From: Mesorhizobium sp. M2E.F.Ca.ET.219.01.1.1
Lineage (GTDB): Bacteria > Pseudomonadota > Alphaproteobacteria > Rhizobiales > Rhizobiaceae
Assembly (NCBI RefSeq): GCF_004016445.2
Contig: NZ_SADT02000001.1
Span: 1,407,630 to 1,471,629, forward strand
Direction: 5' to 3'
Length of the DNA stretch: 64,000 bases
The notes beneath the pieces were generated by a model, which ran no database searches, was not told where the DNA came from, and saw nothing but the letters and a program-made list of their open reading frames with translations. Made by a program: the position numbers and the translations under genes. Each line of letters begins with the position of its first letter. Position 1 is the first letter of the stretch. Shown piece by piece: positions 26,701 through 35,450 of this stretch.

Positions 26701-27206
26701 TCCATGTCTGTTCGCTGTCGAAGGTCGACGAAACCGTGGCAAGGACCGGTGCGCAGCGCTTGCTGTCGCTGCTTGCCGCCGGCACCGAAGTGGTCCGTCC
26801 GGCTTCGATCCTGGCGGAAAACCATCTGCACCTCGTCATGCACGATATCGCCGTCGCCCAGGAAGGCATGACGATGCCGGGCGAGGAGCATGTCCGCGCC
26901 TTGCTCGATTTCGCCTATCGTTGGGACCGCGTGAAGCCGCTGGTCGTGCATTGCTATGCCGGCGTCAGCCGCTCGACCGCCTCGGCCTATATCATTGCGG
27001 CGGCGCTGGCGCCGAAGCGTGACGAGATGGAACTCGCCAAGACGCTGCGCTTTCTTTCGCCGACCGCGACACCCAATCCGCGGCTGATCGCGGTTGCCGA
27101 CACATTGCTTCAGCGCGACGGCCGCATGATCGCGGCGATCGAGGCGATCGGGCGCGGTGCCGACGCATTCGAAGGAGTCCCCTTCGAATTGGGGATCGAA
27201 GCTTAG
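26697..27206 (+). CDS. tyrosine/dual-specificity phosphatase-like protein
   Basis: A 169-residue cytosolic protein with the CX5R phosphatase loop HCYAGVSRS (Cys86, Arg92) and a plausible general-acid Asp50 in VMHDIA. It is translationally coupled to cobC (ATGA overlap), an association I recall from rhizobial cob regions. A protein-tyrosine phosphatase in cobalamin synthesis has no assigned role; it could instead act on a phosphorylated metabolite such as an aminopropanol phosphate or nucleotide-loop intermediate. The start at 26697 is set by the overlap. It converges with the creatininase gene. Confidence 0.8.
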   Translation: MIHVCSLSKVDETVARTGAQRLLSLLAAGTEVVRPASILAENHLHLVMHDIAVAQEGMTMPGEEHVRALLDFAYRWDRVKPLVVHCYAGVSRSTASAYIIAAALAPKRDEMELAKTLRFLSPTATPNPRLIAVADTLLQRDGRMIAAIEAIGRGADAFEGVPFELGIEA

Positions 27207-27224
27207 ATCACAGCGGACGCACCG

Positions 27225-28022
27225 CTACGACAGCCAGTCGGTCAGCTTCGCCTTACGCACATCCTTGACCAGGCTGATAAAACCGTCTGCCTGATGCTCG
27301 GCGGTGAGCCGGCCCTTCTCGGCCGTGGCGATCAAGGCATCGCCGACCACGCCGTTGGGGTTGAGGTCGCTGGCGATCCAGGCAAAGGCATGCGTTCCGG
27401 TGTGGCGGAGCAGGGCGAATTCCTTTTCGGCGCGGGCGACATTGGAGATGAAATTGTCGGCCTTGCCCATGTCGACGAGGTCGGGCCGGAAGTGCAGCAT
27501 CAGTGAGGTCTCGACATCGCCGCCATGGATGCCGTGACGGTCCTCGAGCTCGGTGTACATGCCGGCCGGACGGCCGAAGCGCTGCCAGCTCGTCTTCACC
27601 GACAGCATCTTCGCGCGCACGCGCAGTTCGCGCGAGATGATGCCCATGATCTCTTCATTGCCGCCATGCGAATTGACGATGATTAGCTTTCTGACCCCGG
27701 CGCGCGCGATCGACAGGCCAAGCTCGGTCCAGGCATCCACCAGCGTGGTCGCCGGCAGGGTGAGGGTGCCGGGTGCATGCAGGTGCTCGTTCGACTTGCC
27801 GACCGCCTGTACCGGCAGGATGCGGATGTCGAGATCGTCGGGCAGGCGCGCGATCACCGTCTCCAGCATGCCGACCATGATCGAGGTGTCGGTCGAGACC
27901 GGAAGGTGAGGGCCGTGCTGCTCGATCGCAGCCACCGGAAGCACGGCAATGGTCGCTTCGGCGTCGATCGAGGCATATTCTGTCGTCCGGTAGTCGCCCC
28001 ACCACACACGTTTTTTGGCCAC
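27225..28022 (-). CDS. creatininase-family amidohydrolase
   Basis: The 265-residue protein has the creatininase metal sites: Glu34 and His36 in AIEQHGPHLP, Asp45 in VSTDTS, then IIVNSHGGNEEIMG and HGGDVETSLML further on. The family opens cyclic amides such as creatinine or formamides in riboflavin and F420 pathways. It is followed on the same strand order by a RidA gene upstream (28089-28472), and together they diverge from a sigma-54-type operon for an N-containing compound. A role in hydrolysing a cyclic amide intermediate of that route is a reasonable inference. Confidence 0.82.
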   Translation of the reverse strand: MAKKRVWWGDYRTTEYASIDAEATIAVLPVAAIEQHGPHLPVSTDTSIMVGMLETVIARLPDDLDIRILPVQAVGKSNEHLHAPGTLTLPATTLVDAWTELGLSIARAGVRKLIIVNSHGGNEEIMGIISRELRVRAKMLSVKTSWQRFGRPAGMYTELEDRHGIHGGDVETSLMLHFRPDLVDMGKADNFISNVARAEKEFALLRHTGTHAFAWIASDLNPNGVVGDALIATAEKGRLTAEHQADGFISLVKDVRKAKLTDWLS

Positions 28023-28088
28023 TTTGGTCTCCGATTGCTCTGCCGTCCGCTCCGTTCGGTGTAATGCGCTTGTTGGCTACGGGCAACG

Positions 28089-28472
28089 CTATCCCGCCGC
28101 CAAGACCTCCACCTCGACCTTGAACTCCGGACGGGCGAAGCCGGAAACGATCATCAGTGTCGATGCCGGCGCGGGATCGGAAAAGAGCCGGTTGCGAACG
28201 TCCATATAAGGCTGCAGATGGGCACGATCGGTGACGAAGGCGTTGATGCGCACGGTGTCGTTCAAGGTCAGCCCGGCCTCGCTCAGGATCGCGGCGATAT
28301 TCTTGAAGCAAAGCTCGGCCTGCGCGCCTGCGTCCTCGGGAACATGGTCGTCAGCGCCGATGCCCAGTTGACCGGAGCAGAGCACAAGCCGCTTTCCGGC
28401 GGGTATTTCAACGCCGTGGCTGTAACGGGCGAAGGGCGGCTTGATAGTCCTGGGGGCGAGGTATTTCAGCAT
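28089..28472 (-). CDS. RidA-family enamine/imine deaminase
   Basis: A 127-residue RidA (YjgF/YER057c/UK114) protein; the family hydrolyses reactive enamines and imines or, in the Rut pathway, aminoacrylate. The expected motifs are seen: VLCSGQLGIG, AAILSEAGLTLNDTVRINAFV (about 60-80) and a C-terminal VEVEVLA. The catalytic Arg position typical of RidA lies near RNRLF. The gene sits upstream of the creatininase gene on the same strand, 66 bases apart. Its presence fits a pathway that generates an unstable amine intermediate. Confidence 0.85.
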   Translation of the reverse strand: MLKYLAPRTIKPPFARYSHGVEIPAGKRLVLCSGQLGIGADDHVPEDAGAQAELCFKNIAAILSEAGLTLNDTVRINAFVTDRAHLQPYMDVRNRLFSDPAPASTLMIVSGFARPEFKVEVEVLAAG

Positions 28473-28551
28473 GGCATTCTCCTGTGCGCCTGCAGACTAA
28501 GGCTCGATTCATGAAACCTTCAAGATGCGGTGCATGCCGCCCGAGCGATTA

Positions 28552-28565
28552 TGGACAGGCGTCCA
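28552..28565. promoter_or_regulatory. 14-bp palindrome upstream of the sigma-54 promoter
   Basis: TGGAC-AGGC-GTCCA lies 83 bases upstream of the sigma-54 site, a usual distance for an enhancer-binding activator. A second small palindrome, GGCACGATGCC, follows near 28573. Which activator binds is unknown. Confidence 0.35.
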
Positions 28566-28647
28566 AAAAATAGGCACGATGCCTCGCGCACAGCATGACC
28601 CCTCCGGTCTCGGCAATGACTGCCGCGCAAGCGGGCGGCCCGGGCGG

Positions 28648-28663
28648 TGGCATGTGTCTTGCT
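28648..28663 (+). promoter_or_regulatory. sigma-54 (RpoN) promoter of the ABC transporter operon
   Basis: TGGCATGTGTCTTGCT matches every defined position of the -24/-12 consensus TGGCAYR-N4-TTGCW. Transcription would start near 28674, about 50 bases before the ATG of the substrate-binding protein. Sigma-54 control normally implies an activator ATPase such as NtrC, fitting a nitrogen-scavenging operon. Confidence 0.7.
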
Positions 28664-28724
28664 TCTTGAACCAATGGTGTCGAGCCCAGCGCGCTGCGCG
28701 CCGGAGCCAAGAGAGGGTGAGTTT

Positions 28725-29729
28725 ATGATCGGAAATGGTAAGATCCTGGCGGGCTCGATCGCCTTGCTGGTGGCGGGCACGCTGGCTGCTGCCGCGAACG
28801 AGAAGGTGACGTTCGGCACCAACTGGCTGGCCGAGCCGGAGCATGGCGGCTACTACCAGGCCGTTGCCGACGGCACCTATGCCGCGTGCGGCCTCGACGT
28901 CACCATCATGCAGGGCGGCCCGCAGGTCAGCGGCCGGCCGATGCTGCTTGCCGGCAAGATCGATTTCTACATGGGCGGCAATCTGCTGTCGGCCTTCGAC
29001 GCGGTGCAGCAGGGCATCCCGATGCGTGTCGTCGCCGCCGACTTCCAGAAGGACCCGCAGGTCATCATGTCCCAGCCGGGGCAGGGGCTGGACAAATGGG
29101 AAGACCTCAAGAACGCCGACCAGTACATCCTCGGGGACGAGGGCGCGCAGACCTTCTTCCAGTGGATGGTGACCGAGCTCGGCTTCGATCCCGCCAAGCG
29201 CGTGCCCTACACCTTCAATCCGGCGCCCTTCATCGCCAACAAGAAGTCGATCCAGCAGGGCTATGTCACGTCCGAGCCGTTCGCGGTGCAGAAGGCCGGC
29301 GGCTTCGTGCCGAACCAGTTCCTGCTCGCCGATTATGGCTGGGATACTTACGCGACGACCGTCGAGGTGATGCAGGACACGATCGACAAGCGGCCGGAGG
29401 TCGTGCAGTGCTTTGTCGATGGCTCGGCCAAGGGCTGGTACAACTATCTTTACGGCGACAACAAAGCCGCCAACGACATGATCAAGAAGGACAATCCGGA
29501 CATGACGGACGAGCAGATCGCCTTTTCGATCGAGCAGTTGAAGAAGTTCGGCGTCGTCGATTCCGGCGATACGGAAAAGCTCGGCATCGGCGCCATGACC
29601 GACGCGCGCATCCAGAGTTTCTACGATAAGATGGTCAAGGCCAAGGTCGCGCAGCCGGGCCTCGACATCAAGAAGGCCTATACGCTGGCTTTCATCAACA
29701 AGGGCGTTGGGCTGGAGCTGAAGAAGTAA
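28725..29729 (+). CDS. ABC transporter substrate-binding protein, NMT1/THI5-like
   Basis: The 334-residue periplasmic protein begins with a Sec signal peptide (hydrophobic core ILAGSIALLVAGTLAAAA, about residues 7-24). It has the NMT1/SsuA fold: FGTNWLAEPEHGGYYQA near the start and LLAGKIDFYMGGNLL. Such proteins bind sulfonates, nitrate-like ions, pyrimidines or thiamine precursors. The operon context (cytosine-deaminase-like hydrolase) suggests a pyrimidine or related N-heterocycle. The ATG at 28725 is preceded by GAGAGGG; the frame is open upstream to 28647, but a signal peptide fits the downstream start. Confidence 0.85.
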   Translation: MIGNGKILAGSIALLVAGTLAAAANEKVTFGTNWLAEPEHGGYYQAVADGTYAACGLDVTIMQGGPQVSGRPMLLAGKIDFYMGGNLLSAFDAVQQGIPMRVVAADFQKDPQVIMSQPGQGLDKWEDLKNADQYILGDEGAQTFFQWMVTELGFDPAKRVPYTFNPAPFIANKKSIQQGYVTSEPFAVQKAGGFVPNQFLLADYGWDTYATTVEVMQDTIDKRPEVVQCFVDGSAKGWYNYLYGDNKAANDMIKKDNPDMTDEQIAFSIEQLKKFGVVDSGDTEKLGIGAMTDARIQSFYDKMVKAKVAQPGLDIKKAYTLAFINKGVGLELKK

Positions 29730-29744
29730 GGCGGCCTGCCTGAG

Positions 29745-30563
29745 ATGATCCAGGAGAAAGTGGCTGAGAAAGCGGCATCGGGCGAGGCCCCGATGCTGCT
29801 GTCGCTGCGTAATGTCGGCAAGGTCTTTTCCAATGGCGTGACGGCGCTGAGCAAGGTCGACTTGGCGATCCGCGAGGGCGATTTCCTGAGCCTGCTCGGC
29901 CCGTCCGGCTGCGGCAAGTCGACGGCGCTCAGGCTGATCGCCGGCTTGTCGACGCCGACCTCCGGCCAGCTCGACTGGCGCGGTTCGATCGACCGCTCGA
30001 ACATCGGCTTCGTCTTCCAGGAGCCGACGCTGCTGCCTTGGGCGAGCGTCTTCGACAATGTCTGGCTGCCATTGAGGCTGAAGGGCGTGTCGCGCGCCAA
30101 GGCCGAACCCGCCGTCATGGAGATGCTGGCGCGCGTCCATCTCAACGGTTTCGAGAATGCCGTGCCGCGCGAGCTTTCCGGCGGCATGAAGATGCGCGTC
30201 TCGATCGCGCGGGCCATGGTGACCAAGCCGCGCATCCTTTTGATGGACGAACCATTCGCGGCTCTCGACGAGATCACCCGCTTCAAGCTCAACAACGACC
30301 TTCTGGAGCTGTGGCAGGACGAGCGCTTCACCGTGGCCTTCGTCACCCACAGCGTCTTCGAAAGCGTGTTCCTGTCCAGCCGCGTCGTCGTCATGGCCGC
30401 GCGGCCGGGCCGCGTTTTCGGCGAGCTCCCCATCAGCGCACCCTATCCGCGCGATGAGGTGTTTCGGACCTCGCCCGACTATGCCGCGCTTTGCCGGCAG
30501 GCCTCGGATGTGCTGGTTAACGCCATCAACTCAACCGCCGGACCGCACCATGACGGCCTTTGA
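29745..30563 (+). CDS. ABC transporter ATPase
   Basis: A 272-residue ATPase of the nitrate/sulfonate/taurine importer class. Walker A is GPSGCGKST, the Q loop follows in VFQEPTLLPW, the signature is LSGGMKMRV (GGMKMR instead of the common GGQRQR), Walker B is ILLMDEPF, and the H loop is FVTHSVFE. It starts 15 bases after the binding-protein gene and overlaps the permease gene by 14 bases. It energises uptake of the same ligand. Confidence 0.92.
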   Translation: MIQEKVAEKAASGEAPMLLSLRNVGKVFSNGVTALSKVDLAIREGDFLSLLGPSGCGKSTALRLIAGLSTPTSGQLDWRGSIDRSNIGFVFQEPTLLPWASVFDNVWLPLRLKGVSRAKAEPAVMEMLARVHLNGFENAVPRELSGGMKMRVSIARAMVTKPRILLMDEPFAALDEITRFKLNNDLLELWQDERFTVAFVTHSVFESVFLSSRVVVMAARPGRVFGELPISAPYPRDEVFRTSPDYAALCRQASDVLVNAINSTAGPHHDGL

Positions 30564-31401
30564 AGATAATGCATTGAAGCTCGACCCCGAGGAGGCGCGC
30601 CGCGCCCGCCAGGAGCGTCTTGAGCGTATCGGCAAATGGGTGCTGCCGCTGGCGATCATGGTGCTGGCGATCTGGCTGTGGGACCGTATCTGCGTCTGGA
30701 ATGAGATCCCGCAATATATCCTGCCGCGGCCGGGCGTGGTGCTGCAGACGCTGCATAGCGACGCCGGCCTGTTGTTCTCCTCGCTGCTGGTGACGCTCAG
30801 GATCACCTTCCTCAGCTTGGCTCTGGCGGTCATCGGCGGCGTCGGGCTGGCGGTGCTGTTCGCGCAGTCGAAATGGGTGGAGATGTCGTTCTTCCCCTTC
30901 GCCATCGTCCTGCAGGTGACGCCGATCGTCGCGATCTTCCCGCTGATCAACATCTATGTGAACAACCAGACCGTCAAACTGCTGCTCTGCGCCTGGATCG
31001 TCGCCTTCTTCCCGATCCTTTCCAACACCACGCTCGGGCTGAACTCCGTCGACCGGAACCTGCGCGACCTGTTCAAGCTCAACGGCGCGACGCGCTGGCA
31101 GCAATTGCGCTATCTGCGCCTGCCGGCAGCGATGCCGTATTTCCTGGGCGGGTTGAAGATCGCCGGCGGCCTGTCGCTGATCGGCGCCGTGGTCGCCGAG
31201 TTCGTCGCAGGCGCGCAGGGGCAATCGTCGGGACTTGCCTCGCGTATCATCGAGGCCGGCTACCGGCTCAACGCGCCTCGCCTGTTCGCGGCGCTGATCC
31301 TGATCTCGCTCACCGGCATATTAATCTTCCTGGTGCTGTCGCTGGTGTCGCATCTGATCCTGCGCCGCTGGCACGAGAGCGCGCTCAAGCAGGAGCACTA
31401 G
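30550..31401 (+). CDS. ABC transporter permease
   Basis: The 283-residue inner-membrane permease (BPD_transp_1) has about six helices; the cytoplasmic EAA-type coupling motif is LFKLNGATRWQQLRYLRLPAAMP, just after helix four. The start at 30550 lies within the ATPase gene's last codons, a coupling overlap of 14 bases; an upstream start at 30454 is unsupported. It completes a three-component importer with the two preceding genes. Confidence 0.92.
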   Translation: MTAFEDNALKLDPEEARRARQERLERIGKWVLPLAIMVLAIWLWDRICVWNEIPQYILPRPGVVLQTLHSDAGLLFSSLLVTLRITFLSLALAVIGGVGLAVLFAQSKWVEMSFFPFAIVLQVTPIVAIFPLINIYVNNQTVKLLLCAWIVAFFPILSNTTLGLNSVDRNLRDLFKLNGATRWQQLRYLRLPAAMPYFLGGLKIAGGLSLIGAVVAEFVAGAQGQSSGLASRIIEAGYRLNAPRLFAALILISLTGILIFLVLSLVSHLILRRWHESALKQEH

Positions 31402-31443
31402 AGTGGTTGGAGCCGCAGAGGAAATCGCAAAGAGGACCGGATC

Positions 31444-32745
31444 TTGATACCTGCCTCTGGTTCCTACCAGCTTGCCAATGCCCGCGTTCACCGGTCGCTG
31501 ACGCCGGGCTTTGCAGCACCGTTCGACGCGGACGGTTTCGCGCTTGCCGATATGGCCGTTGCCGACGGCAAGATCGCGAGCATTGTCGCCCAAGCCAAGT
31601 CGAAGGCAGAAGACAAGGCAATCGACCTTGGCGGCCGGATCGTGCTGCCGTGTTTCGTCGACTGTCATACCCATATTGATAAGGGCCATATCTGGCCGCG
31701 AAAGCCCAATCCCGACGGTACCTTCATGGGCGCGCTCAACGCCACTGGCGCCGACCGCACCGCGCGGTGGAGCGCGGAGGATGTCGCGCGACGCATGGAT
31801 TTCTCGCTGCGCTCGGCCTACGCGCATGGCACCAAGGCCTTGCGTACCCACCTCGACAGCGTGCCGCCGCAGGAGGAGATCTCCTGGCCGGTGTTCGAGA
31901 CGATGCGCGAAAAATGGCGCGGCAGGATCGATCTGCAGGCCGCCTGCCTGCTCGGCATCGAAGGCGTGCGCGACAAGGCCTGGTTCGAGCGGCTGGCCAA
32001 GCGCGTCGCCGCGGCCAAGGGGGTGCTCGGCGTCGTGACCTATATGGTGCCCGACCTCGAGGAACTGCTCGATCAGGTTTTCGCTGAAGCCATCAAGCAT
32101 GAGCTCGATCTCGACTTCCATGCCGACGAGACCGACGACGTCGCGGCCATTTCGCTGAAGAAGATCGCCGAGGCTTCGCTGTGGAACGGTTTTGAAGGCA
32201 ACATCCTGGTCGGCCATTGCTGCTCGCTGGCGCGCCAGCCGGACCTTGAGGTGCTCGAAACGCTGGATAAGGTGGCGAAGGCGCGGCTCGCCGTGGTGTC
32301 GCTGCCGATGTGCAACCTCTATCTGCAGGACCGGCGCAACAATCACACCACCCCACGCTGGCGCGGCGTGACGTTGCTGCATGAGATGAAGGCGCGCGGC
32401 ATTAAGGTGGCGGTCGCTTCCGACAACACGCGCGATCCGTTCTATGCCTATGGCGATCTCGACATGCTCGAAGTCTACCGGATGGCGACGCGCATCCTGC
32501 ATTTCGACCATCCGGTCGGCGACTGGCCGAGGGCCGTCGCGGCGACGCCGGCCGAGGTGATGCGGCTCGACGGCGCCGGCACGCTTGCCGCCGGCGGCAG
32601 CGCCGACTTCATCGTCTTCAAGGGACGCAGCTGGACCGAATTGCTGTCGCGGCCCGAATCGGATCGCATCGTGGTGCGCGAGGGCAGGGCGATCGAACGC
32701 CAACTGCCCGACTATGCCGAACTCGACGAATTGATGGTGGGATGA
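31444..32745 (+). CDS. cytosine-deaminase-like amidohydrolase
   Basis: A 433-residue metal-dependent hydrolase. Metal motif CHTHIDKGHIW, then DFHADETDD, GHCCSLA and SDNTRDPF follow the pattern of bacterial cytosine deaminase (CodA) and isoguanine/creatinine deaminases. It would remove an amino group from a heterocycle imported by the adjacent ABC system. The first codon appears to be TTG at 31444; the next in-frame ATG is well inside the fold. It lies 42 bases after the permease and overlaps the FAD oxidase gene (ATGA). Substrate not determined. Confidence 0.85.
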   Translation: MIPASGSYQLANARVHRSLTPGFAAPFDADGFALADMAVADGKIASIVAQAKSKAEDKAIDLGGRIVLPCFVDCHTHIDKGHIWPRKPNPDGTFMGALNATGADRTARWSAEDVARRMDFSLRSAYAHGTKALRTHLDSVPPQEEISWPVFETMREKWRGRIDLQAACLLGIEGVRDKAWFERLAKRVAAAKGVLGVVTYMVPDLEELLDQVFAEAIKHELDLDFHADETDDVAAISLKKIAEASLWNGFEGNILVGHCCSLARQPDLEVLETLDKVAKARLAVVSLPMCNLYLQDRRNNHTTPRWRGVTLLHEMKARGIKVAVASDNTRDPFYAYGDLDMLEVYRMATRILHFDHPVGDWPRAVAATPAEVMRLDGAGTLAAGGSADFIVFKGRSWTELLSRPESDRIVVREGRAIERQLPDYAELDELMVG

Positions 32746-34142
32746 TGGATATCGCAGCGCTGAAGCGCGATCTCGACGGGATCAAGATCGACGACCATCC
32801 GGCCATCGTCCAGCAGAAGAGCCGCGACTTCTACTGGTACAGCCCGGTGCTGAAGGCGCAACTCGATCATGTCAAAGGCGACCTGATCGTCACACCGAAG
32901 ACCGAGGACGAGGTGGTCCGCGTGCTTGCAGCATGCCATCGGCACGGGGTTCCGGTGACGCCGCGCGGCAGCGGCACCGGCAATTACGGGCAGGCGATGC
33001 CGTTGTCGGGGGGCGTGGTGCTCAACCTCGCCGAGATGAACGCGATCAAATCGATCGCGCCGGGACGCGTGGTGACCGGACCGGGCGCCGTGCTGGCCGA
33101 GATCGACAAGGCGACCCGGGCGCATTCGGCGCAGGAATTGCGCATGTCGCCTTCCACCTACAACACCGCGTCGATCGGCGGTTTCATAGCCGGCGGTTCG
33201 GGCGGCGTCGGCTCGATCCGCTGGGGCGGGTTGCGCGATCTCGGCAACGTCATCAGGCTACGGACCGTGACGATGGAGGCCGAGCCACGCGTCATGGAGC
33301 TGACCGGCGAAGAGGTGCTCAAGGTCATGCACGCCTATGGCACCAACGGCATCATCACCGAGGTCGAGATGCCGTTGACGGCCTCCTATGACTGGATCGA
33401 TGTCATTGTCGGTTTCGACGATTTCATGGACGCGGCCGGCTTCGGCAACGACCTCGCCGTGCAGGACGGCATCTTGGCCAAGCTGATCACGCCGATCGCC
33501 GCGCCTATCCCTTACGACTATTTCAAGCGGCACCAGAAATTCTTCCGGCGCGAGCAGAGCATCGTGGTCTGCATGATCGCGCCGCATGCGATGGACGCCT
33601 TTGTCGCCTTCGTGCGCAGCACCAGGGGCGAGATCGTGTTCCAGGCCGACCGGGAGACCGACCTCAAAGGGCTCCCGCCGGCCTATGAACTGACCTGGAA
33701 CCACACGACGCTGCGCGCGATCCGGGTCGATCCGACGATCACCTATCTGCAGACACGCTACCCGTCGCCGGATCACCTCGCCCATGTCAAGGCGATGGTC
33801 GACCGTTTCGGCGACGAGGTGCCGGCGCATCTCGAGTTCATCCGCTTCGACGGCGCGATCGGCGCCGCCGGCCTGCCGCTGGTGCGCTACACCACGGAAC
33901 AGCGGCTCAATGAGATCATTCGCATCCACGAGGACAATGGCTGCTGGATCTTCAACCCGCATCGCTACACGCTGGAGGAGGGAGGCATGAAGCGAACGGA
34001 CGATGTGCAGCTTGCCTTCAAGCGCCAGACCGATCCGCAAGGGCTGCTCAACCCCGGCAAGATGATCGCCTGGGAAAACCCCGCCTACGATTATCGCTCG
34101 GGCAAACCCTTCCTGTTCAAGGGCCTGCAAAAGGCGGGCTGA
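32742..34142 (+). CDS. FAD-linked oxidase (GlcD/PCMH type)
   Basis: A 466-residue FAD-binding PCMH-type oxidoreductase. The FAD-binding loop PRGSGTGNYGQ (about 71-81) and ASIGGFIAGGSGG are visible. The C-terminal half matches the vanillyl-alcohol-oxidase/GlcD type. It lacks an iron-sulfur domain, so it probably passes electrons to a quinone or oxygen. The first ATG at 32742 overlaps the amidohydrolase stop; a second ATG follows directly at 32745. It probably oxidises the deaminated product; the exact chemistry is unknown. Confidence 0.82.
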   Translation: MMDIAALKRDLDGIKIDDHPAIVQQKSRDFYWYSPVLKAQLDHVKGDLIVTPKTEDEVVRVLAACHRHGVPVTPRGSGTGNYGQAMPLSGGVVLNLAEMNAIKSIAPGRVVTGPGAVLAEIDKATRAHSAQELRMSPSTYNTASIGGFIAGGSGGVGSIRWGGLRDLGNVIRLRTVTMEAEPRVMELTGEEVLKVMHAYGTNGIITEVEMPLTASYDWIDVIVGFDDFMDAAGFGNDLAVQDGILAKLITPIAAPIPYDYFKRHQKFFRREQSIVVCMIAPHAMDAFVAFVRSTRGEIVFQADRETDLKGLPPAYELTWNHTTLRAIRVDPTITYLQTRYPSPDHLAHVKAMVDRFGDEVPAHLEFIRFDGAIGAAGLPLVRYTTEQRLNEIIRIHEDNGCWIFNPHRYTLEEGGMKRTDDVQLAFKRQTDPQGLLNPGKMIAWENPAYDYRSGKPFLFKGLQKAG

Positions 34143-34723
34143 TGAACATCCTCGTGCTCTACGCGCATCCGGTGGAGACCAGCTTCAACGCCGGCCTGCA
34201 CCGGACGATCGTCGAGCGGCTCTCCGCGGCGGGTCATACGATTGATGACTGCGATCTCTATGCCGAGGATTTCGATCCGCGGCTGACACGGACTGAGCGG
34301 CTCGGCTATCACGACCAGCGCAGTCCTGCAGACGCAGTCGCCGGCTATGTCGAAAGGCTGCAAAATGCCGAAGCGCTGGTGCTGTCTTTCCCTGTCTGGA
34401 ACTACGGCTATCCGGCGATCCTGAAAGGTTTTTTCGACCGCGTCTTCCTGCCCGGCGTGTCGTTCAAGCTGGTCGACGGCAAGGTGCGGCCGACGCTGCA
34501 TAACATCCGCAAAATGGCGGCCGTCACCACCTATGGCGGCAGCCGCTTTCGCGCCATGCTGATGGGCGACCCGCCACGCAAGATCGTCAAGCGCATGCTG
34601 CGAGCGACCATCAGGCCCGGCGCTCCCGTTTCCTATCTCGCGCACTATTCGATGAATCTTTCGACCGATGAGACGCGCAAGGCCTTCATGGCAAAGGTCG
34701 CGGCGACAATGGACGCCTTCTGA
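34142..34723 (+). CDS. NAD(P)H:quinone oxidoreductase-like flavoprotein (first copy)
   Basis: A 193-residue flavodoxin-fold protein of the NQO1/MdaB family: ILVLYAHPVETSFNAGLH at the start (FMN/FAD phosphate site), VLSFPVWNYGYPAILKGFFDRVF (about 79-101), and VTTYGGS further on. It probably reduces a quinone, a heterocycle or flavin for the oxidase encoded before it. Its ATG overlaps the oxidase stop by one base, and the second copy follows in the same way. Two consecutive paralogues suggest a heterodimer or two successive reductions. Confidence 0.85.
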   Translation: MNILVLYAHPVETSFNAGLHRTIVERLSAAGHTIDDCDLYAEDFDPRLTRTERLGYHDQRSPADAVAGYVERLQNAEALVLSFPVWNYGYPAILKGFFDRVFLPGVSFKLVDGKVRPTLHNIRKMAAVTTYGGSRFRAMLMGDPPRKIVKRMLRATIRPGAPVSYLAHYSMNLSTDETRKAFMAKVAATMDAF

Positions 34724-35310
34724 TGCGCGTGCTGGTGGTCTATTGCCATCCGGTTCCCGAAAGCTACTGCGCGGCGATCCGCGACACGGCGATCGAGGTG
34801 CTGACGCGAAGAGGCTGGGATGTGCGTTTACTGGACCTCTATGCAGAGAATTTCGATCCGGTGATGAACTGCGAGGAACGGCGTTTCTACAACGACCGCG
34901 CGCCTGAGGATCCGGCGCTCAAGCCGCACTTCGACCTTCTTATGTGGGCCGAGGCGATCCTCTTCATCTATCCGACCTGGTGGTACGGATTACCGGCGAT
35001 GCTGAAGGGCTGGTTCGACCGGGTCTGGGCGACCGACATCGCGTTTAAGCTGCCGGCCGGGAAGGGGCATATCACGTCGCTGATGCGGCATGTGACCAAG
35101 GTCGGCGTCATCACCACCTGCGGCGCGCCGACCTGGTGGAGCGTCGTCGTCGGCCAGCCGGGCCGCAAGACGATCCTGCGCGGCATGCGTGCGCTGTGCG
35201 CCACGCGCTGCAAGACGTTCTTCCTGGCGCACTATCTGATGGATTCGTCCACGCCGAAGACGAGGGCGGCGTTTTTGGGGAAGGTGCGGGCGAAGCTGGA
35301 GCGGTTTTGA
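34723..35310 (+). CDS. NAD(P)H:quinone oxidoreductase-like flavoprotein (second copy)
   Basis: A 195-residue paralogue of the preceding protein with VVYCHPVPESYCAAIRDTAI at the start, ILFIYPTWWYGLPAMLKGWF (Trp-Trp-Tyr in place of Trp-Asn-Tyr) and TTCGAPTWW. The two are clearly divergent, so their substrates or partners probably differ. It overlaps the previous gene by one base and is the last gene of the sigma-54 operon; a RIME-like repeat follows ten bases downstream. Confidence 0.85.
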   Translation: MRVLVVYCHPVPESYCAAIRDTAIEVLTRRGWDVRLLDLYAENFDPVMNCEERRFYNDRAPEDPALKPHFDLLMWAEAILFIYPTWWYGLPAMLKGWFDRVWATDIAFKLPAGKGHITSLMRHVTKVGVITTCGAPTWWSVVVGQPGRKTILRGMRALCATRCKTFFLAHYLMDSSTPKTRAAFLGKVRAKLERF

Positions 35311-35320
35311 GGTTAGCTTT

Positions 35321-35444
35321 CTTCTCCCCGTTCTACGGGGAGAAGATGGCGGCAGCCAGATGAGGGGCGGCGCGAACTTACGAGAGGCTGGCGCTGCCCC
35401 TCATCCGCCCTTCGGGCACCTTCTCCCGTGGAACGGGGAGAAGG
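35321..35444. repeat. RIME-like intergenic mosaic element
   Basis: The left palindrome CTTCTCCCCGTTCTACGGGG plus AGAAG (35321-35345) and the right palindrome CTTCTCCCGTGGAACGGGG plus AGAAG (about 35419-35443) flank GATGAGGGGCGGCG and its inverse CGCTGCCCCTCATC. This is the rhizobial intergenic mosaic element type. Placed between convergent genes, it may also end transcription from both sides. Confidence 0.85.
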
Positions 35445-35450
35445 AAGAGA

